Source: Mallotus nudiflorus (lineage: Eukaryota; Streptophyta; Magnoliopsida; Malpighiales; Euphorbiaceae). From it: 64,000 nt of DNA. Both the position numbers and the translations under genes were made by a program. Location: NCBI GenBank assembly GCA_947683625.1, contig CANTUR010000630.1, positions 1,240,001 to 1,304,000 on the forward strand, read 5' to 3'. Positions 12,474-26,404 of this stretch are shown here, one piece after another. Under the pieces are notes generated by a model that searched no databases, was not told the DNA's origin, and saw nothing but the letters and a program-made list of their open reading frames with translations. Every line of letters begins with the position of its first letter. The stretch's first letter is position 1.

Positions 12474-12500
12474 TAGGGGTGAGCATTAATTGATCGAACT
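12474..12500 (+). repeat. hAT2 left terminal inverted repeat
   Basis: It starts TAGGGGTGAGCATTAATTGA, directly after TATATATG. Thirteen of the first 15 bases or more match the inverted right end. Confidence 0.85.
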
Positions 12501-12811
12501 GTTTAGACCGAACTGGTTGACGCTGATTTTAATGGTTCAATTGATCACCGAAAATGAGTGAAGGGCAGTTTGGTTTTTGGAGTAGTGTTTTTTAGCTTTT
12601 CAATTATCGGTTCGGTTCTAGTGTTGAAATAACTTAATAGATTGAAAAATCGAACACTATATACTAAACATTAAAACGACGTCACTTTTATATACCCTAA
12701 CCCTAAAAAAAAATTTATGCCTATATATATGTCACTTTTACTCCTTTTCACCATTTCTCGCCTCCCTCTATCTCTCAATCCTTCCACAGTTCTCTTCTCT
12801 CATTTAACCCT

Positions 12812-14350
12812 TGTTGGGTTCCGTGATGCAAACGCAGCGGAAAAATTAAAATTTTATCACGTTCCTAAGCCAGGATCCATGTAATTCAACTAATTGATTA
12901 AATCTAGGATTTTTAAAAATCTTACCAAAACGCAGAAGAGGCAAGATTCTCTAGAAGGATGAGAGGAGGTTCACACCGGTGACACCTTACCTCGAGCTTT
13001 TTTGGCTTGGTTGTTCGGATCAAGACGTCTCCAAAAGGATGCGTCCTCTATAGGTATCCACACGAACAGCCCTTCACAAAACGAATTTGAGTGTGTGTGT
13101 TAGCAACCTCTTAACTGTCTCATAAATCAAGAACAAAAAGGAAAAACTCTGTCTTTATTTTCTAAGAGGAAAGAAAACAAATTTGGAGGCAAAAACAAGT
13201 GTGTGAAACCCTAGAGAATATAACATATTTATAGACTCCAAGTTAGGGTTTCACTTACCAATAACCTTTTGGTAATTTTTCATTTATTATATTCTGATTT
13301 TGTTTAAAAACAAATCAAAAATAATATCTTATTTATTTATTTAAAATAACATTTATCTTAAATAAATAAATAAATAAATAAAACACTTTAATTATTTATT
13401 TCCACAGAGTTTATTTTGGGCATATTAAACCCATATCCGTTTTGGGCTTATTCTAAGTGTGTGACCTTGTAGGTTCACATAACATTGGCAGTGGGCCTAA
13501 ATCTCTATTTAGGCCTACAAGTCATAAGTGGCCTCTAGCAAGACATTATGACTACCCAAGTCATGTGAAGTCAATAATCCGACATAACCTAATTACAGTG
13601 AATTTTATTATCCCTTTATCATATGATATCTTAATTAAACATAAGGCATAGAATGTCATCCTTATATAGTTCAATATTATGACTTGATTCCAAGTAGACT
13701 GAAAATGATAACTCTTTATCAATTCATTTCAGCATGGCCATGCATTTTCATTCAGTCTATCTCATCAAAGGGCCTTTAGATATCTTTCTCATATTAATGA
13801 GGGATAAATTCCTTCTAAATCACTCACATTCCTCACATAACTAATTTTATATCCAACAACATTCTTTTAATCATCCGGTTAAAGACAATGTTAGAATGTG
13901 TCAAAACAGAAAATAGCTATGTAGAAATCCATGATGATTTCAAGGTCAAAGGACCGAAATAAAATTACTGTGATAAGAAATACTTATGACAATAATCTAT
14001 GTAGTATTCTCATAGTGGGTCATTCCAGTACATGATCTCTCATCATGTACCTATGAGTTGACTTAATATCTCATATTTATGATTAGTAAAACATAACCAT
14101 CAGTCAACATCATACTAGCCTTAATACTTTAATATTCATATAATGAATAAATGGCTAGGGATAATTAGAATAGAACTCTTATTTTAATCTAAGGGTTTTA
14201 CTATCAAGTCACATACTTGATGGCCTTAGTAAGAATTAACCATTCATGTAATTATCATAAAATCAAATGATAATATAATACCTCTTTATTAATAAAATAA
14301 GAAAGTCAATACATAATCACAAATGATTGACCTAGTGCATATCACTAACA
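12812..14350. mobile_element. Solo LTR, copia-like, target duplication ACCCT
   Basis: The segment starts TGTTGGGTTCCG (12812) and ends ATCACTAACA (14350), with a perfect 5-bp duplication ACCCT at 12807-12811 and 14351-14355. The TGTTGG…CTAACA ends and the early GCAGCGGAAAAA word are typical of plant Ty1/copia LTRs. It has no internal region, so it is a solo LTR of 1,539 bp. Family and strand are inference. The 64-codon frame at 13457-13651 lies inside it and shows no protein features. Confidence 0.8.
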
Positions 14351-14355
14351 ACCCT

Positions 14356-15364
14356 AACCCTTTAATCATCTTGTCACCGTTCACTAGCTTTGCCTCTTCC
14401 CTTACTCTATTCTCATCCTCTTTGCTTGATCTGTTTTGTTCTGTTTTCGATTTCTCATCTCATCTCTTATCTCTTTGTCTCAGAGACATATGAATGATGA
14501 ATAACTCTTTTTTCCTATCATCAATCTAACTCGGTGTTTGGTATATAAAAAATAGCTAATCGCTTGATCTATAAGTTGTTCATTATAAAAACTTGATTTG
14601 TTGTTTTTGTTACTATCAATGTTTAATTGATAACATTGACAGTGATGAAATTAACATGCAAAGTCCATCTTAGTCGTATCAACTATATATGGTAATGTTC
14701 TTTTGAGATATTTGCGTTTTTCTTGTTTGACTTTTAAATTTTATGGTTTTTTTAATTAAATCTTAATGGAATTTGGGTTATTTCTCATGTGTTTTGCTTG
14801 ATATGCTAGTGAATAAATTCAAAGGTTAAATCAATGAAGTTTTTTACTTGATCTCATAAAGAGATCTTAATGGTGGAAGCTTAAAGCGATTGATCTATCC
14901 ATCAATTAAATTTAAAGTGAAAGCAAGCAAGTTCCATTATTTTTTATACCAATCAATTGAGTTAGAACAACATTTTAAACATCATTGTGAAAGGTATTAA
15001 TCACTGCTTTGCTTATTTTGTGAGTATATATTGTTTATATTAATATTTTTAAATTATATTTTGAAAATAGATTTGTGAAAAATGATTTTTTTTTACTTTC
15101 AAAATATTAATATTAGTGAATATTTTTTTTATCATTGCTTTAATCGAATATGTGTTTGTGTTAATGATTTATAATATAATTTCCTTAAAAAATTATATTA
15201 TGTTTTTTATTATTTATTTGATAATTACTTTTTAAAAAATTCTGAATTTACTATAAATATATATTAATTTTTAAGTTTATATTTATATTATATATTAATT
15301 TTATGATTAATAAACTTTATAAATAATAATAATTATTATTATTAGTATTGATATTTATTATTAT
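14356..15364 (+). other. hAT2 5' non-coding region between nested insertions
   Basis: This stretch of about 1 kb carries leader- or intron-like AT-rich sequence and the motif GGTGGAAGC at 14872-14880. It ends in an ATT-rich tract where gypsy A inserted. No coding region was recognised. Confidence 0.5.
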
Positions 15365-15898
15365 TGTCACGACCTGAACCTAGGGGCACATGACCGACAC
15401 TAGGGAATAGAAAAACTTAAAACTACCGAAACCTATAGTAAGCCTTAAAAGAAAAATGTGAAACATTTCACCTTTAAAAATTTACAATGCAATAATTAAA
15501 TTATGATGCACATTATCAAGTTGATTTTTCTCAATTTAAATAAATCATACCATCATCATGCATAATAAACTAATAATCAATTATACAAAATGATATCTCA
15601 GTACATAAATCTGAAATACATAATATCCAAATTAAAGTATGCAGTTATACAATTTCTCTATTGTAGTGCACAGATACTATTACAAACACAAACTATGTAG
15701 ACCTACATAAAATAGCCGTTGAGGAAGCTACTCGACGTAGGAAAGTAGGTCTAATAGAAGACTCCTAAACTCCTGAAAAAAATTTGAGAGATTCAGATCT
15801 CACAGAGTAAGCTAATAAAAGAAATGAATGCAGTTTGAAAATCTTCTTTAAAATAGGTTTTTATAAAGATATAATATATTTATAATTTCAAAATCTTT

Positions 15899-16014
<116 letters not shown>

Positions 16015-16129
16015 AACCCATTTTTTAAAAAGAGGAATAAAATTTTAAATGCTTTTAAAACATTATAGTATAAAAACTAGGTAGAACCCTAATCCTCAAT
16101 TCTAATAGCCATTCAGCTCCCTTATATCC

Positions 16130-16400
16130 AAGACTGTCAGATCTCAAGAGCAAAGCATCACCAGGATGCACAGTCACAGTTACATCATTTAATCCAATAT
16201 CACTGGCTGTGTCCAAGCGCAAAACATCATCAAACCATCGACCCTAGTGATTTAATAAATTTAATCCAACTTTATTGACGGTGTCTGAGAGCAAAACATC
16301 ACCAGACCTTTGGCCACAGTATAAATCAATCTAACCAAATATCATATTATTGGCGGTGTCTGAGAGCAAAGCATCACTAGACCTTCGGCCCTAATAATAT
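16130..16400. repeat. Degenerate direct repeats in gypsy A 3' LTR
   Basis: About three to four units share the core GGTGTCTGAGAGCAAA followed by a CATCACCAGACC-like word, with a spacing of about 70-80 bp. The same block is present in the partner LTR at 24080-24350. Related blocks with GTGTCTCGGGGCCA-type cores sit at the equivalent place in LTRs B, C, D and E. Confidence 0.8.
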
Positions 16401-18512
16401 AATAAATGCAACCCAATATTTTATTAGTGCACACATGATCCTGATGAAACCCTTCAGGTAGCCTTTTCTCTCGTAGTTTATTTAAAATAAATGAAGATAA
16501 ATAAAACGAGGAAAATTACAATAAATAAAAATGAAATAAACCAACTATAAATTAAGTCATGCAATACCATTTGAAGAATACTGACTTAAATCTCATAAAA
16601 TTAAATTCATCAGAAATTTGTGTATTAAATTTGAAAACCTAACATGCAAATCAAATATTAACTTACAAGATGGATGCGCTCCTCTGCTACGTCATGTCTG
16701 ACCTTGACCGGTAGACACAACCAAAGGGGCAGCTAAAAGATAGAAAATAAAAAGCACTATTAAAGTATAGAAACCCTAACTCATAGAATTTCTAAGGAAG
16801 ACTTGACTCAAATCCAGAATTCAAAACTTAGAATTGATATGACGTCACATTTTATGAGGAATCTACCAAAAATTCGGCAAAGTCTCATCTATAAAAAAGA
16901 CATCCCACTTTAGAAGTAAAGTCAATCCTGCAAGCAAACACACTTCTAAACTTCACAATAACTCAACATCTCGGGTTAGGACCTCGAACTACACAATTGC
17001 CAACCGAGATTCACAATACCTGATAAAAAAAATAAATATAAAATAATAATATATTAAAATCACTAAAAATTCATAAAATCAATAATAAATCACAATATAA
17101 TTTATTTAAACATCAAAACACTAAATATAAATATTTTCACAATAATTAATAAAATCTCAAATAATTTATATAATTTTATAAAAATCCAATTTTTTCAAAT
17201 ATTCAACATAAATAGTCAAATTCACATTTAATTATTTAAATAGTTTAAATATATTATAAAAGTAGTTAAAAACCTATTTAATCACAAAATAGTAAATAAT
17301 TTATTATTTGAATATAATTTTCAAAAATTAGTATTAATTAGTTAAAAATAGTAAATAATTTATAAAAATTATTTTAATACCCTATAAAATTTTAAAACCA
17401 TTTAAAACATATTATTTAACTATATTTTCAACATAACTACACAATTAACCCACAATTCCAATATTCACATAATATTAATAATTTTTCAAAAATTATATAA
17501 ATTCACTAAAAATTATTTTATTAATAGTAAAATCACTAACTTAAATTACTAACACTAACTAACTTTCACCCAAAATAATTAATTAACAAAAATTCAATTT
17601 ATATTATTAAAATATTCAAAAATACCCATTATTCAAATTAATTCAAAAAAATACACAAAAATTATTTTTGAGAAGCTTGAGCTATTCTAAGAAACATTAC
17701 TAAAGAGAAAAACCATGGATCAAAGCCAAAAAAAATTAAATAAAATCCTAAATGGACATAAACAAAAACTTGACCAAAACTCAAAACTAAGGGAGATTGA
17801 GCTTTAATGGAGCTTAGAAATGGACTCACCTAGCTCAAGGAGTTCGGCAAGTCCAACAACATGAGCTGGATCCATCGGAGTCGACACTGACGATGTGAGC
17901 TTCCTCTGCTACAACTACTGTTCCTGCGAGGTTCTGAAGGCTCCAGACGATTCTCAAGCAATGGAAAGGTGAAGGGAAGGAGAGGGAAGTTGATGGTGGT
18001 GATGGGCGGTGGCGTCTAGCAAGGCTGGGTGGTTCCTGGTGTTTGTACAAGAACAGGATAGAAAAAAAAAATGGGAAAAAAAGGAAAGAAGAAAAAAGGA
18101 GGGTGGGTAGGGGGTTGACCGGGTTTTGCATGCTTTTGACCACTTAATATAATATAATACTAATAACATACAATTATACTACAATAACCCTAGTTAAAAT
18201 AATAACATTAATAATAATAGAAATAATAATAATAATGTTATTTAAAAATAATAACAATTAAAATAAAAATAATGTACATGCATGATAATAATAATAATAA
18301 TAACAACAACAACAATAACTTTAATATTTTTAAATAATGGAACTCCCCAAATAAATGATTTTACGTAAATAAATCTTTTAAAATAAAATAAATGAAATAT
18401 ACACAATTAATAATAATAATAATAATAATATATAAATAAAATTTTAATTTTTTTTATTAACACTGCATACCCCAAAATATATTTATATTATTTAAAATAT
18501 CGGGTCATTACA

Positions 18513-18523
18513 ATCTTCCCTCT
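18513..18523 (-). other. Gypsy A polypurine tract
   Basis: On the minus strand, AGAGGGAAGAT directly precedes the 3' LTR. It is preceded by GAGGACGAATTC, and the same arrangement precedes the 3' LTR of element B. This purine run primes plus-strand DNA synthesis. Confidence 0.85.
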
Positions 18524-18571
18524 TATAAGAATTCGTCCTCAAATTCAATGAAAAACAAGGAAATACAAAGT

Positions 18572-21500
18572 TTATTGATGAAAAAGATAGGAATAAGTGG
18601 CTTGCATCTCAGATTCTGACTCCCACGTACAGTCTTCTAGTGTGTGGTTACTACACAGAACTTTTACCATTAGAAGTACCTTGGAGAGAAGCTGATGAAC
18701 TTAGCGATCTACAATCGCCACTGGATACTCCTCGTAAGATAGATCTTCACTGAGCTCCATTGTTTGAGGCTGAAGTACATGAGAAAGATCAGGAATATGT
18801 TTTCTCAGCATAAACACATGGAACACTGGGTGGATTCAAGATAATTCAGGTGGTAACACTAATCTATAGGTCACTTCTCCAACTCGTAACTCTATCTCAA
18901 AAGGTCCAATGTATCTCAGAGCCAACTTACCCTTCTTACCAAGCCTCATAACTCCTTTCATTGGAGATACCTTCAGAAACACCAAATCTCTAACTAGAAA
19001 AGAAACATCTTTCCTCCTAAGATCAACATAACTCTTCTGCCTGCTTAAAGTTGTCCTCAACCTCTGTTGAATGATACCTTCTCAGAAGTAATATGTACTA
19101 ACTCTGGACCTGTCAGTTGTCTTTCACCAATTTCCCAACACAAGGGTGATATGCACTTCCTACCATACAACACTTTATACAGAGCCATTTCAATACTTGC
19201 ATGATAACTATTGTTATATGCAAATTCAATCAAAGGCAAGTGGTTATCCTATTGACCTCTAAAATCCATCACACACATTCTAAGCATTAGTTCAAGGATG
19301 GTCCTTTTTAACTGACCATTAGTTTGAGGATAGAATGTTGTACTAAAGTCTAACCTTGTACCCAAGGCTTTATGTAACTCTTGCCAGAAAACTGATGTAA
19401 AAGTGGCTCCTTTGTCAGATATTATGCTCATTGGAACTCCATGAAGATAAAAAATTATTCTAACATACAACTGTGCCAACCTGTCAGTGGAGTATGTCTT
19501 TTTTATCGACAGAAAGTGATTTGACTTGGTTAACCTGTCATCTATCATCCAAATTGCATCAAATCCACCTATCGTCTGAGGCAAACCAATCATAAAATCC
19601 ATGGCAATCATATCCCACTTCCACTATGGGATAGGCACGGGCTGTAACAATCCTGAGGGCCTTTGATGCTTTAGCTTCAATTGCTGACATGTGAGACACC
19701 TGGATACAAATTCTACAACATCTTTCTTCATTCCATTCCACCAATATGTATCCTTTAAATTATGATACATCTTGGTGGAATCTAGATGAATACTATAAGA
19801 GAAAAATATGCCTCTTCCAAGATCTCTTTCCTCAGATCATCAATGTCTGGCACACACAACCGAGTACCCAAGCATAGAACACCTTCACTATTAATAAAAA
19901 AACTCCCTAGATTGACTCTGTTGCACCTCAAACATGATTCTCTACAGTTGTGGGTCCTTTTTTTGAGCTGCCTTAACTCTATCCAAGTACACTGATCATA
20001 CCTTGAACTAAGCTAAAAATCATTTCATAGTCACTTTCCACTACAAACCCTGATCAATCTGCTCATGCATCTCCTGAATAATCAACCTCCTTTCAGTATT
20101 AATATGGGCAAGACTGCCTGCTGATTTTTTGCTCAACACATCTGCTACTACATTCACCTTGCCTGAATGGTAAAGAATCGAACAATCATAATCCTTTAGA
20201 AGTTCCATCCATCTTCTCTACCTTAGGTTCAAATCCCTCTACTTGAAGATATACTTCAAGCTCTTATGGTCGGTGTATAATTCACAAGTGACACCATACA
20301 GGTAATGCCTCCAAATCTTCAGTGCAAATACAACTACTACCATCTCCAAATCATGAGTAAGATAATTATGCTCATGCTTCTTTAACTGCCTTGAAGCATA
20401 AGCAACCACTTTGCCATTTTGCATTAGCACACAGCCCAATCCTACTCAAGAAGCATCACAATACACCATGTATCCATCTCCTTCAGAAGGCATTATCAAC
20501 ACTGGGGCCGAAGTCAATAAATCTTTAAGTAATTGAAAATGCTCCTCACATATATTTGTCTACACACACTTAACATTCTTCTGGGTTAGTCTGGTTAAAG
20601 GTGCTGCAATTTTGGAGAAATCCTTCACAAATCTCCTGTAATAGCCCGCTAAACTTAGAAAACTTCTCACTTCTATAATCGTTGTGGTTCTTGGCCACTC
20701 ATTAATCACCTCTATCTTCCTAGGATCTACTTAAATGCCATCTTTGGATACCACATGGCCTAAGAATGCCACTTGGTCTAACCAGAATTCACATTTTGAA
20801 AACTTGACATACATCCAGTGCTCTCTCAAAGTTTGCAGCACCAATCTTAAATGCATCACATACTCTGCCTTATTCTTGGAATATACTAGAATGTCATTAA
20901 TAAACACAATCACAATCGATCCAAGAATGGCCTAAACACCCTATTCATAAAATCCATAAAGGCTGCTGGGGCAATAGTCAACCCAAAGGACATCACTAGG
21001 AATTCATAGTGGCCATACCTAATTCGAAATGCTAACTTGGGTACATCCTCACTTTTAATCCTCAGCTGATGATACCCAGATCTCAAGTTGATCTTAGAGA
21101 AATGTCTAGCTCCTTGTAATTGATGAAATAAATCATCAATCCTGAGGAGTGGATACTTGTTCTTGATGGTAACCTTATTCAATTGTCTGTAGTTAATACA
21201 AAGTCGAAGACTACCATCCTTCTTCTTCACAAAAATAACCATAGCACCTCAAGGAGATGTGCTAGGTTGAATAAACCCCTTATCCAACAATTCCTATAAT
21301 TACTCCTTCAACTTCATAGGTTTCATCCTATACAGTGGCATAGAGATAGAATTTGTACCAAGCACAACATCAATATAGAATTCTATCTCTCTATCCGGTG
21401 ACAATCCAAGTAACTCCTCTGGAAAAACATCTGAGAATTCACATACCATTAGTACCCTTTTTACTGATCCCATTTTTACTTGAACATCTCTAACTACAGC

Positions 21501-23222
21501 TAGATAGCCTTGACACCCTTTACTAAGCATCTTCCTAGCTGTAATAGAAGAAATAAGGTTACAAGGCATGGAACTCTCATTACCCCTGAATCTGAACTCC
21601 TCTTCATCTGGAATTCTGAAAATTACTTCTTTTGCTCGATAGTCCACAAAAGCATAATACTGGGATAATCAATCCATTCCTAGAATTATATCAAACTCAA
21701 TCATGTCTAGAAGGTCCAAGTCTACCAACAACTTTCTACCTTAAACCAACACAGGACAAGATGGAAAGAAGATGTCTGTTTCCAACTCATCACTAAGCAG
21801 AGTTGAAACAGACAAAGGAAACTTCATCTTGGAAAAAAGACAAGCTACTTTTAAAGTAAACAAAAGATACACAAAAGAATATGTAGCACCTAAATCAAAT
21901 AAAACTCTAGCCTCAGAACAACATACTGGAATAATACCTACTACCACTACATTGGATGTTTGCACATCCTGAGAAGTTAAAATAGAGACCCTAGCATGTC
22001 CACATCCTGACTGCTGTGAGGTGAACGATTGAGTATGTCCTCTACCTTGGCCTTGCTGACTCACAAACTGAATCAATCGTTGCTGAGGGTATATAGGTGC
22101 CTGATACTACTGAGGCACCTGTTGCAAAGGCTAGACAATAGAAGGTGAAGATCCCTTACCAAATGATGATTGGAATCTATAGTTTGAATAGGCTCTAGCA
22201 AAGTGTCCAAACTAACCACACTTGAAACATGCTCCTAGCATTAAATGACAAGGACCCTGATGCACTCACCCAGACATGGCACACACATTAGCTTCAGACC
22301 CAGAACTGCCATGTCCAGAGCTTTGTCCACTGCTACTATTGGCACTACTACTAAATCTAGCAGCCCTACTACTCCTACAATCTTGTGCAAAATGGTGCCT
22401 ACTAGTCCGATGTGCTCTAAACTGTCTGCTTTGCTGAGAAGGACCTGCTAACTGAGCACTTGTGCTGCCTATCTGAAACACTAGCTACTGCACCTTTTGA
22501 ATAGGTCTAACAATGCGCTATTATAAGGATCAAGTATGGTGCCATGTCGAACATGTCTCCGCTCTAGCTGTCAATACTCTCCAAACTATGACCCTCTGGT
22601 TGATTGCCAATATAAGCTGGGCCTAACTATCTCTCCTGTCGATATTAAGTAGTTACCACCTATAGTTCTTTCTCATAGATAAAGGATAGAAGAATCTTAT
22701 AAACTGCTCCTTAAAATCCAACTAAGTCATTGTGATCATGAAGGGATGGATGGACTGCATAAACCAATCCTGAGCTAACACTGAGATGGATAACTACACT
22801 ATCATAATCCGCTGATAGTCAAAATACTCTGATCTAGTCCTAGACTAAATGGTATTAATAAAATCCAGTGCACCTCCAGTACTATCAAAATGAACTCATC
22901 CCACTCTAGAGTATAACAATGCAACATCTGCATCTGACATCTCCTGATTCTGTCGCTGAAGCATCTGTTGCACCATGGGCATCGCCTAATTAAGAGCTGC
23001 CAAGCCCTGATTAATACCTGCCATGCCAACTGCAAAAGCTGCAAGTTCCACTACTGGAATCTCAGGCTCTACCTAAGGCTATTCTTGCATTTGAGCTGCT
23101 GCTACTCTGGCTCTACCCCTACCTCTAGGTCAAGGGGCAGGAGGAAGAATCTCATCCTGAAATGACTTTTCACCATTATTATGCTCTGCATTAGCAGTAG
23201 GGGCATTCCAAGCACGCCTCAT
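18572..23222 (-). pseudogene. Gypsy A Gag-Pol polyprotein, broken
   Basis: The minus-strand ATG at 23220-23222 opens MRRAWNAP, parallel to MRRRACVAPP in B. Gag and a serine-rich region follow (about 22260-23222). A protease reads VLFDLGATYSFV (about 21880-21925). RT (20731-21242) has KKKDGSLRLCINYRQLNK and FINDILVYS, where the usual second catalytic Asp is Asn. RNase H is at about 20239-20439 (YASRQLKKHEHNY, TDHKSLKYIF). Integrase (about 19057-19744) reads NGQLKRTI where the family has …SERTI, so the catalytic Glu is lost. A chromodomain-like tail ends in a stop at 18572-18574. Many stops and frameshifts are present. It is a dead element; substrate and pathway are as for any Ty3/gypsy polyprotein. 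Confidence 0.88.
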
Positions 23223-23387
23223 TTTGAAAAGACAAGAAAACCCAAATTCAAAATAAAATAAGAACATAGACTCAAATGCAAAATCCTAAGGATAAGAAAT
23301 CAACAAGTGACAGTTAATAACCTAAATACTGCAGTAAAATGAGAAAAGACAGACATCGACAGTCAAAAGCATGAAAAATGAGCCAAA

Positions 23388-23399
23388 GCTCTGATACCA
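23388..23399 (-). other. Gypsy A primer-binding site (tRNA-iMet)
   Basis: The minus strand reads TGGTATCAGAGC four bases inside the 5' LTR. This is the classic complement to the 3' end of initiator methionine tRNA used by plant gypsy elements. Confidence 0.9.
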
Positions 23400-23403
23400 A
23401 CTT

Positions 23404-26132
23404 TGTCATGACCAGAAACTAAGGGCATATGACCGACACTAGGGAATAGAAAAGCTTAAAGCTACCAAAATTAGTAGTAAGCCTTAAAAGAAAAATGCAA
23501 AATATTTCACTTGTAAAACTTTACAATGCAATAATTAAATCATGATGCACATTATCAAACTAAATTTTCTTAATTTAAATAAACCACACCATCATCATGC
23601 ATAATATAGTAATAATCAGTTATACAAAATGATATCTCAGTGCATAAATCTTAAATACATAATATCCAAATTAAAGTATAGAGTTATACAATTTCTCTAC
23701 TACGATACACAAATATTATTACAAACACAAACTATGTAGACCTACATAAAATAACCAGTGAGGAAGCTACTAGACGTAGGGAAGTAGGTCTAACAAAAGA
23801 CTCCCAAACTACTTAAAAAAATAAGTTGAGAAGAGTCAGATCTCACAGAGTAAGCTAATAAAAGAAATGAATGCAGTTTAAAAATCTTTTTTAAAATAGG
23901 TTTTTATGAAGATATAATATATTTATAATTTTATTCAAATCCTTAGATATATATATAAGAAACCCATTTTTCAAAAGGAGGAATAAATTTTTACATGCTT
24001 TTGAAACATTATAGTATAAAAAATAGGTAAAACCCTAGTCCTTAATTCTAACATCATTCGGTACACTTATATCCAAGACTGCCCGATTTTGAGAGTAAAG
24101 CATCACCAGGATGCACAGCCGCAGTCACATCACTTAATCCAATATCACTGGTGGTGTTCGAGAGCAAAGCATCACCAGACCATCAACCCTAGTGATTTAA
24201 TAAATATAATCCAACTTTACTGGCGGTGTCTGAGAGCAACGCATTACCAGACCTTCGGCCCCCTTAGTATAAATCCATCCTACCAAATATTATATTACTG
24301 GCGATGTCCGAGAGCAAACCATCACCAGACCTTCGGCCCTAATAATATAATCAATGCAACCTAATATTTTATCGGTGCACACATGGTCCTCATGAAACGC
24401 ATCAGGTAGCCCGTTATGTTGTAGTTTATTTAAAATAAATGAAGATAAATAAAACAAGGAAAATTACAATAAATAAAAATGAAATAAACCAACTATAAAT
24501 TAAGTCATGCAATAACATTTGAAGAATACTGACTTGAATCTCATAAAATTAAATTCATAAAAAATTTGTGTATTAAATTTGAAAACCCGACATGCAAATC
24601 GAATATTAACTTACAAGATGGATGCGCTCCTCTGCTACACCGTGTTTGACTTTGACTGGTAGACGTGACCGGAGGGGTGGTTAAAAGACAAAAAATAAAA
24701 ACGACTATTAAAATATAGAAACCCTAACTCCTAAAATTTCTAAAGAAGACTTGACTCAAACCCAAAATTCAAAATTTAGGATTGACTTGATGTCACATTT
24801 TATGAGGAATTTACCAAAAATTTGGCAGAGTCACCTCTGAAAAACGGACATCCCTCTATAGAAGTAGAGTCAATCTTGTAAGCAAACACACTTCTAAACT
24901 TCACAATAGCTCAACACCTCGGGTTAGGACCCTGAACTATACAATTCCTAATCGAGGTATACAATATGCAATAAAAAAATAAATATCAAATAATAATATA
25001 TTAAAATCACTAAAAATTCATAAAATCAATAATAAATCACAATATAATTTATTTAAACATCAAAACACTAAATATAAATATTTTTCACAATAATTAATAA
25101 AATCTCAAATAATTTATATAATTTTAAAAAAATCCAATTTTTTCAAATATTCAACATAAATAGTCAAATTCACATTTAATTATTCAAATAGTTGAAATAT
25201 ATTATAAAAGTAGTTAAAAACCCATTTAATCACTAAATAGTAAATAATTTATTATTTGAATATAATTTTCAAAAATTAGTATTAATTAGTTAAAAATAGT
25301 AAATAGTTTATAAAAATTATTTTAATACCCTATAAAATTCTAAAACCATTTAAAACATACTATTTAACTATATTTTCATCAACACTACACAATTAACCCA
25401 CAATTCCAATATTCACATAATATTAATAATTTCTCAAAAATTATATAAATTCACTAAAAATTATTTTGTTAATACTAATATTACTAACTTAAATTACTAA
25501 CACTAACTAACTCAAATTTTCACCCAAAATAATTAATTAACAAAAATTCAATTTATATTATTAAAATATTCAAAAATACCCATTATTCAAATTAATTCAA
25601 AATAAATGCACAAAAATTATTTTTGAGAAGCTTGAGCTATTCTAAATAGCATTACTAAAGAGGAAAACCATAGATCAAAGCCAAAAATAAAATAAAAAAA
25701 TAAAACCCTAAATGGACATTAACAAAAACTTGACCAAAACTCAAAACTAAGAGAGATTGAGCTTCAATGGAGCTTGGAAATGAACTCATCATAGCTCAAG
25801 GAGTTTGCCAAGCCTAGGGACAAGAGCTGGATCCACCGAAATCGACGCTGGCAAGGTGAGCTTCCTCTACTACAGCTACTATTCCTACGAGGTTCCGGTG
25901 GCTCCAGACAGTTCTCAAGTGATGGAATGGTGAAGGGAAGGAGAGGGAAGTTGATGGTGGTGATAGGCGGTGGCTTAGTGGCATCCGAAAAGGCTGAGTG
26001 GTACCTAGTGTTTGCGCAATAATAGGAAAAATACACAATTAATAATAATATATAAATAAAATTTAAAATTTTTTTATTAACACTACATATCCCAAAATAT
26101 ATTTATATTATTTAAAATATCAAGTCATTACA
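23404..26132 (-). repeat. Gypsy A 5' LTR
   Basis: 2,729 bp, from TGTCATGACCAG to CAAGTCATTACA. It aligns with 15365-18512 along its length except for two differences: about 350 bp absent near 26031, and only an 11-bp AT run at 23947-23957 where the partner has 110 bp. The direct-repeat block is at about 24080-24350. Confidence 0.9.
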
Positions 26133-26137
26133 AATAT

Positions 26138-26404
26138 AATTAATAATATTACAATTTACAAAATAAATAATATTATAAATATTTTTATGTTGTTTTGATA
26201 ATATTTATTTGTTGTATTAATACTAAATATAATTAATTATCTTCCTCAGTTGTTATTAATCTGATTCATTTCTTAATTGAGTTGTTAATATGTTTGCATG
26301 TTTACTTGACTTGTATGAATTGTGTGACTGTTATATTGTTTTCTTTTGGTGGAAGTTGCTTCTAATGATAGTTTTGTTGTTCTTTTTCATGTCAAATACA
26401 TGCC
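26138..26404 (+). other. hAT2 5' non-coding region after gypsy A
   Basis: AT-rich sequence continues hAT2 after the gypsy insertion. It includes a GGTGGAAGTT near 26348 and runs up to the likely splice acceptor TTAG before 26409. No gene is seen. Confidence 0.45.

Noticed and set aside
16130..16400. CRISPR-like regular repeats
   Set aside because: Units are degenerate and of changing period, lie inside an LTR and have a duplicate in the partner LTR. This is eukaryotic DNA.
17835..18169. Two overlapping minus-strand frames of 102 and 71 codons
   Set aside because: Both lie within the LTR of element A. The partner LTR at 25764-26038 has a different broken version, so there is no conserved protein.
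23388..23399. Possible tRNA gene remnant (TGGTATCAGAGC)
   Set aside because: It is the retrotransposon primer-binding site directly beside an LTR; no cloverleaf surrounds it.
24089..24364. 91-codon frame with internally repeated sequence
   Set aside because: The protein repeats only mirror the DNA direct repeats of the LTR; the equivalent region in the other LTR is not open.
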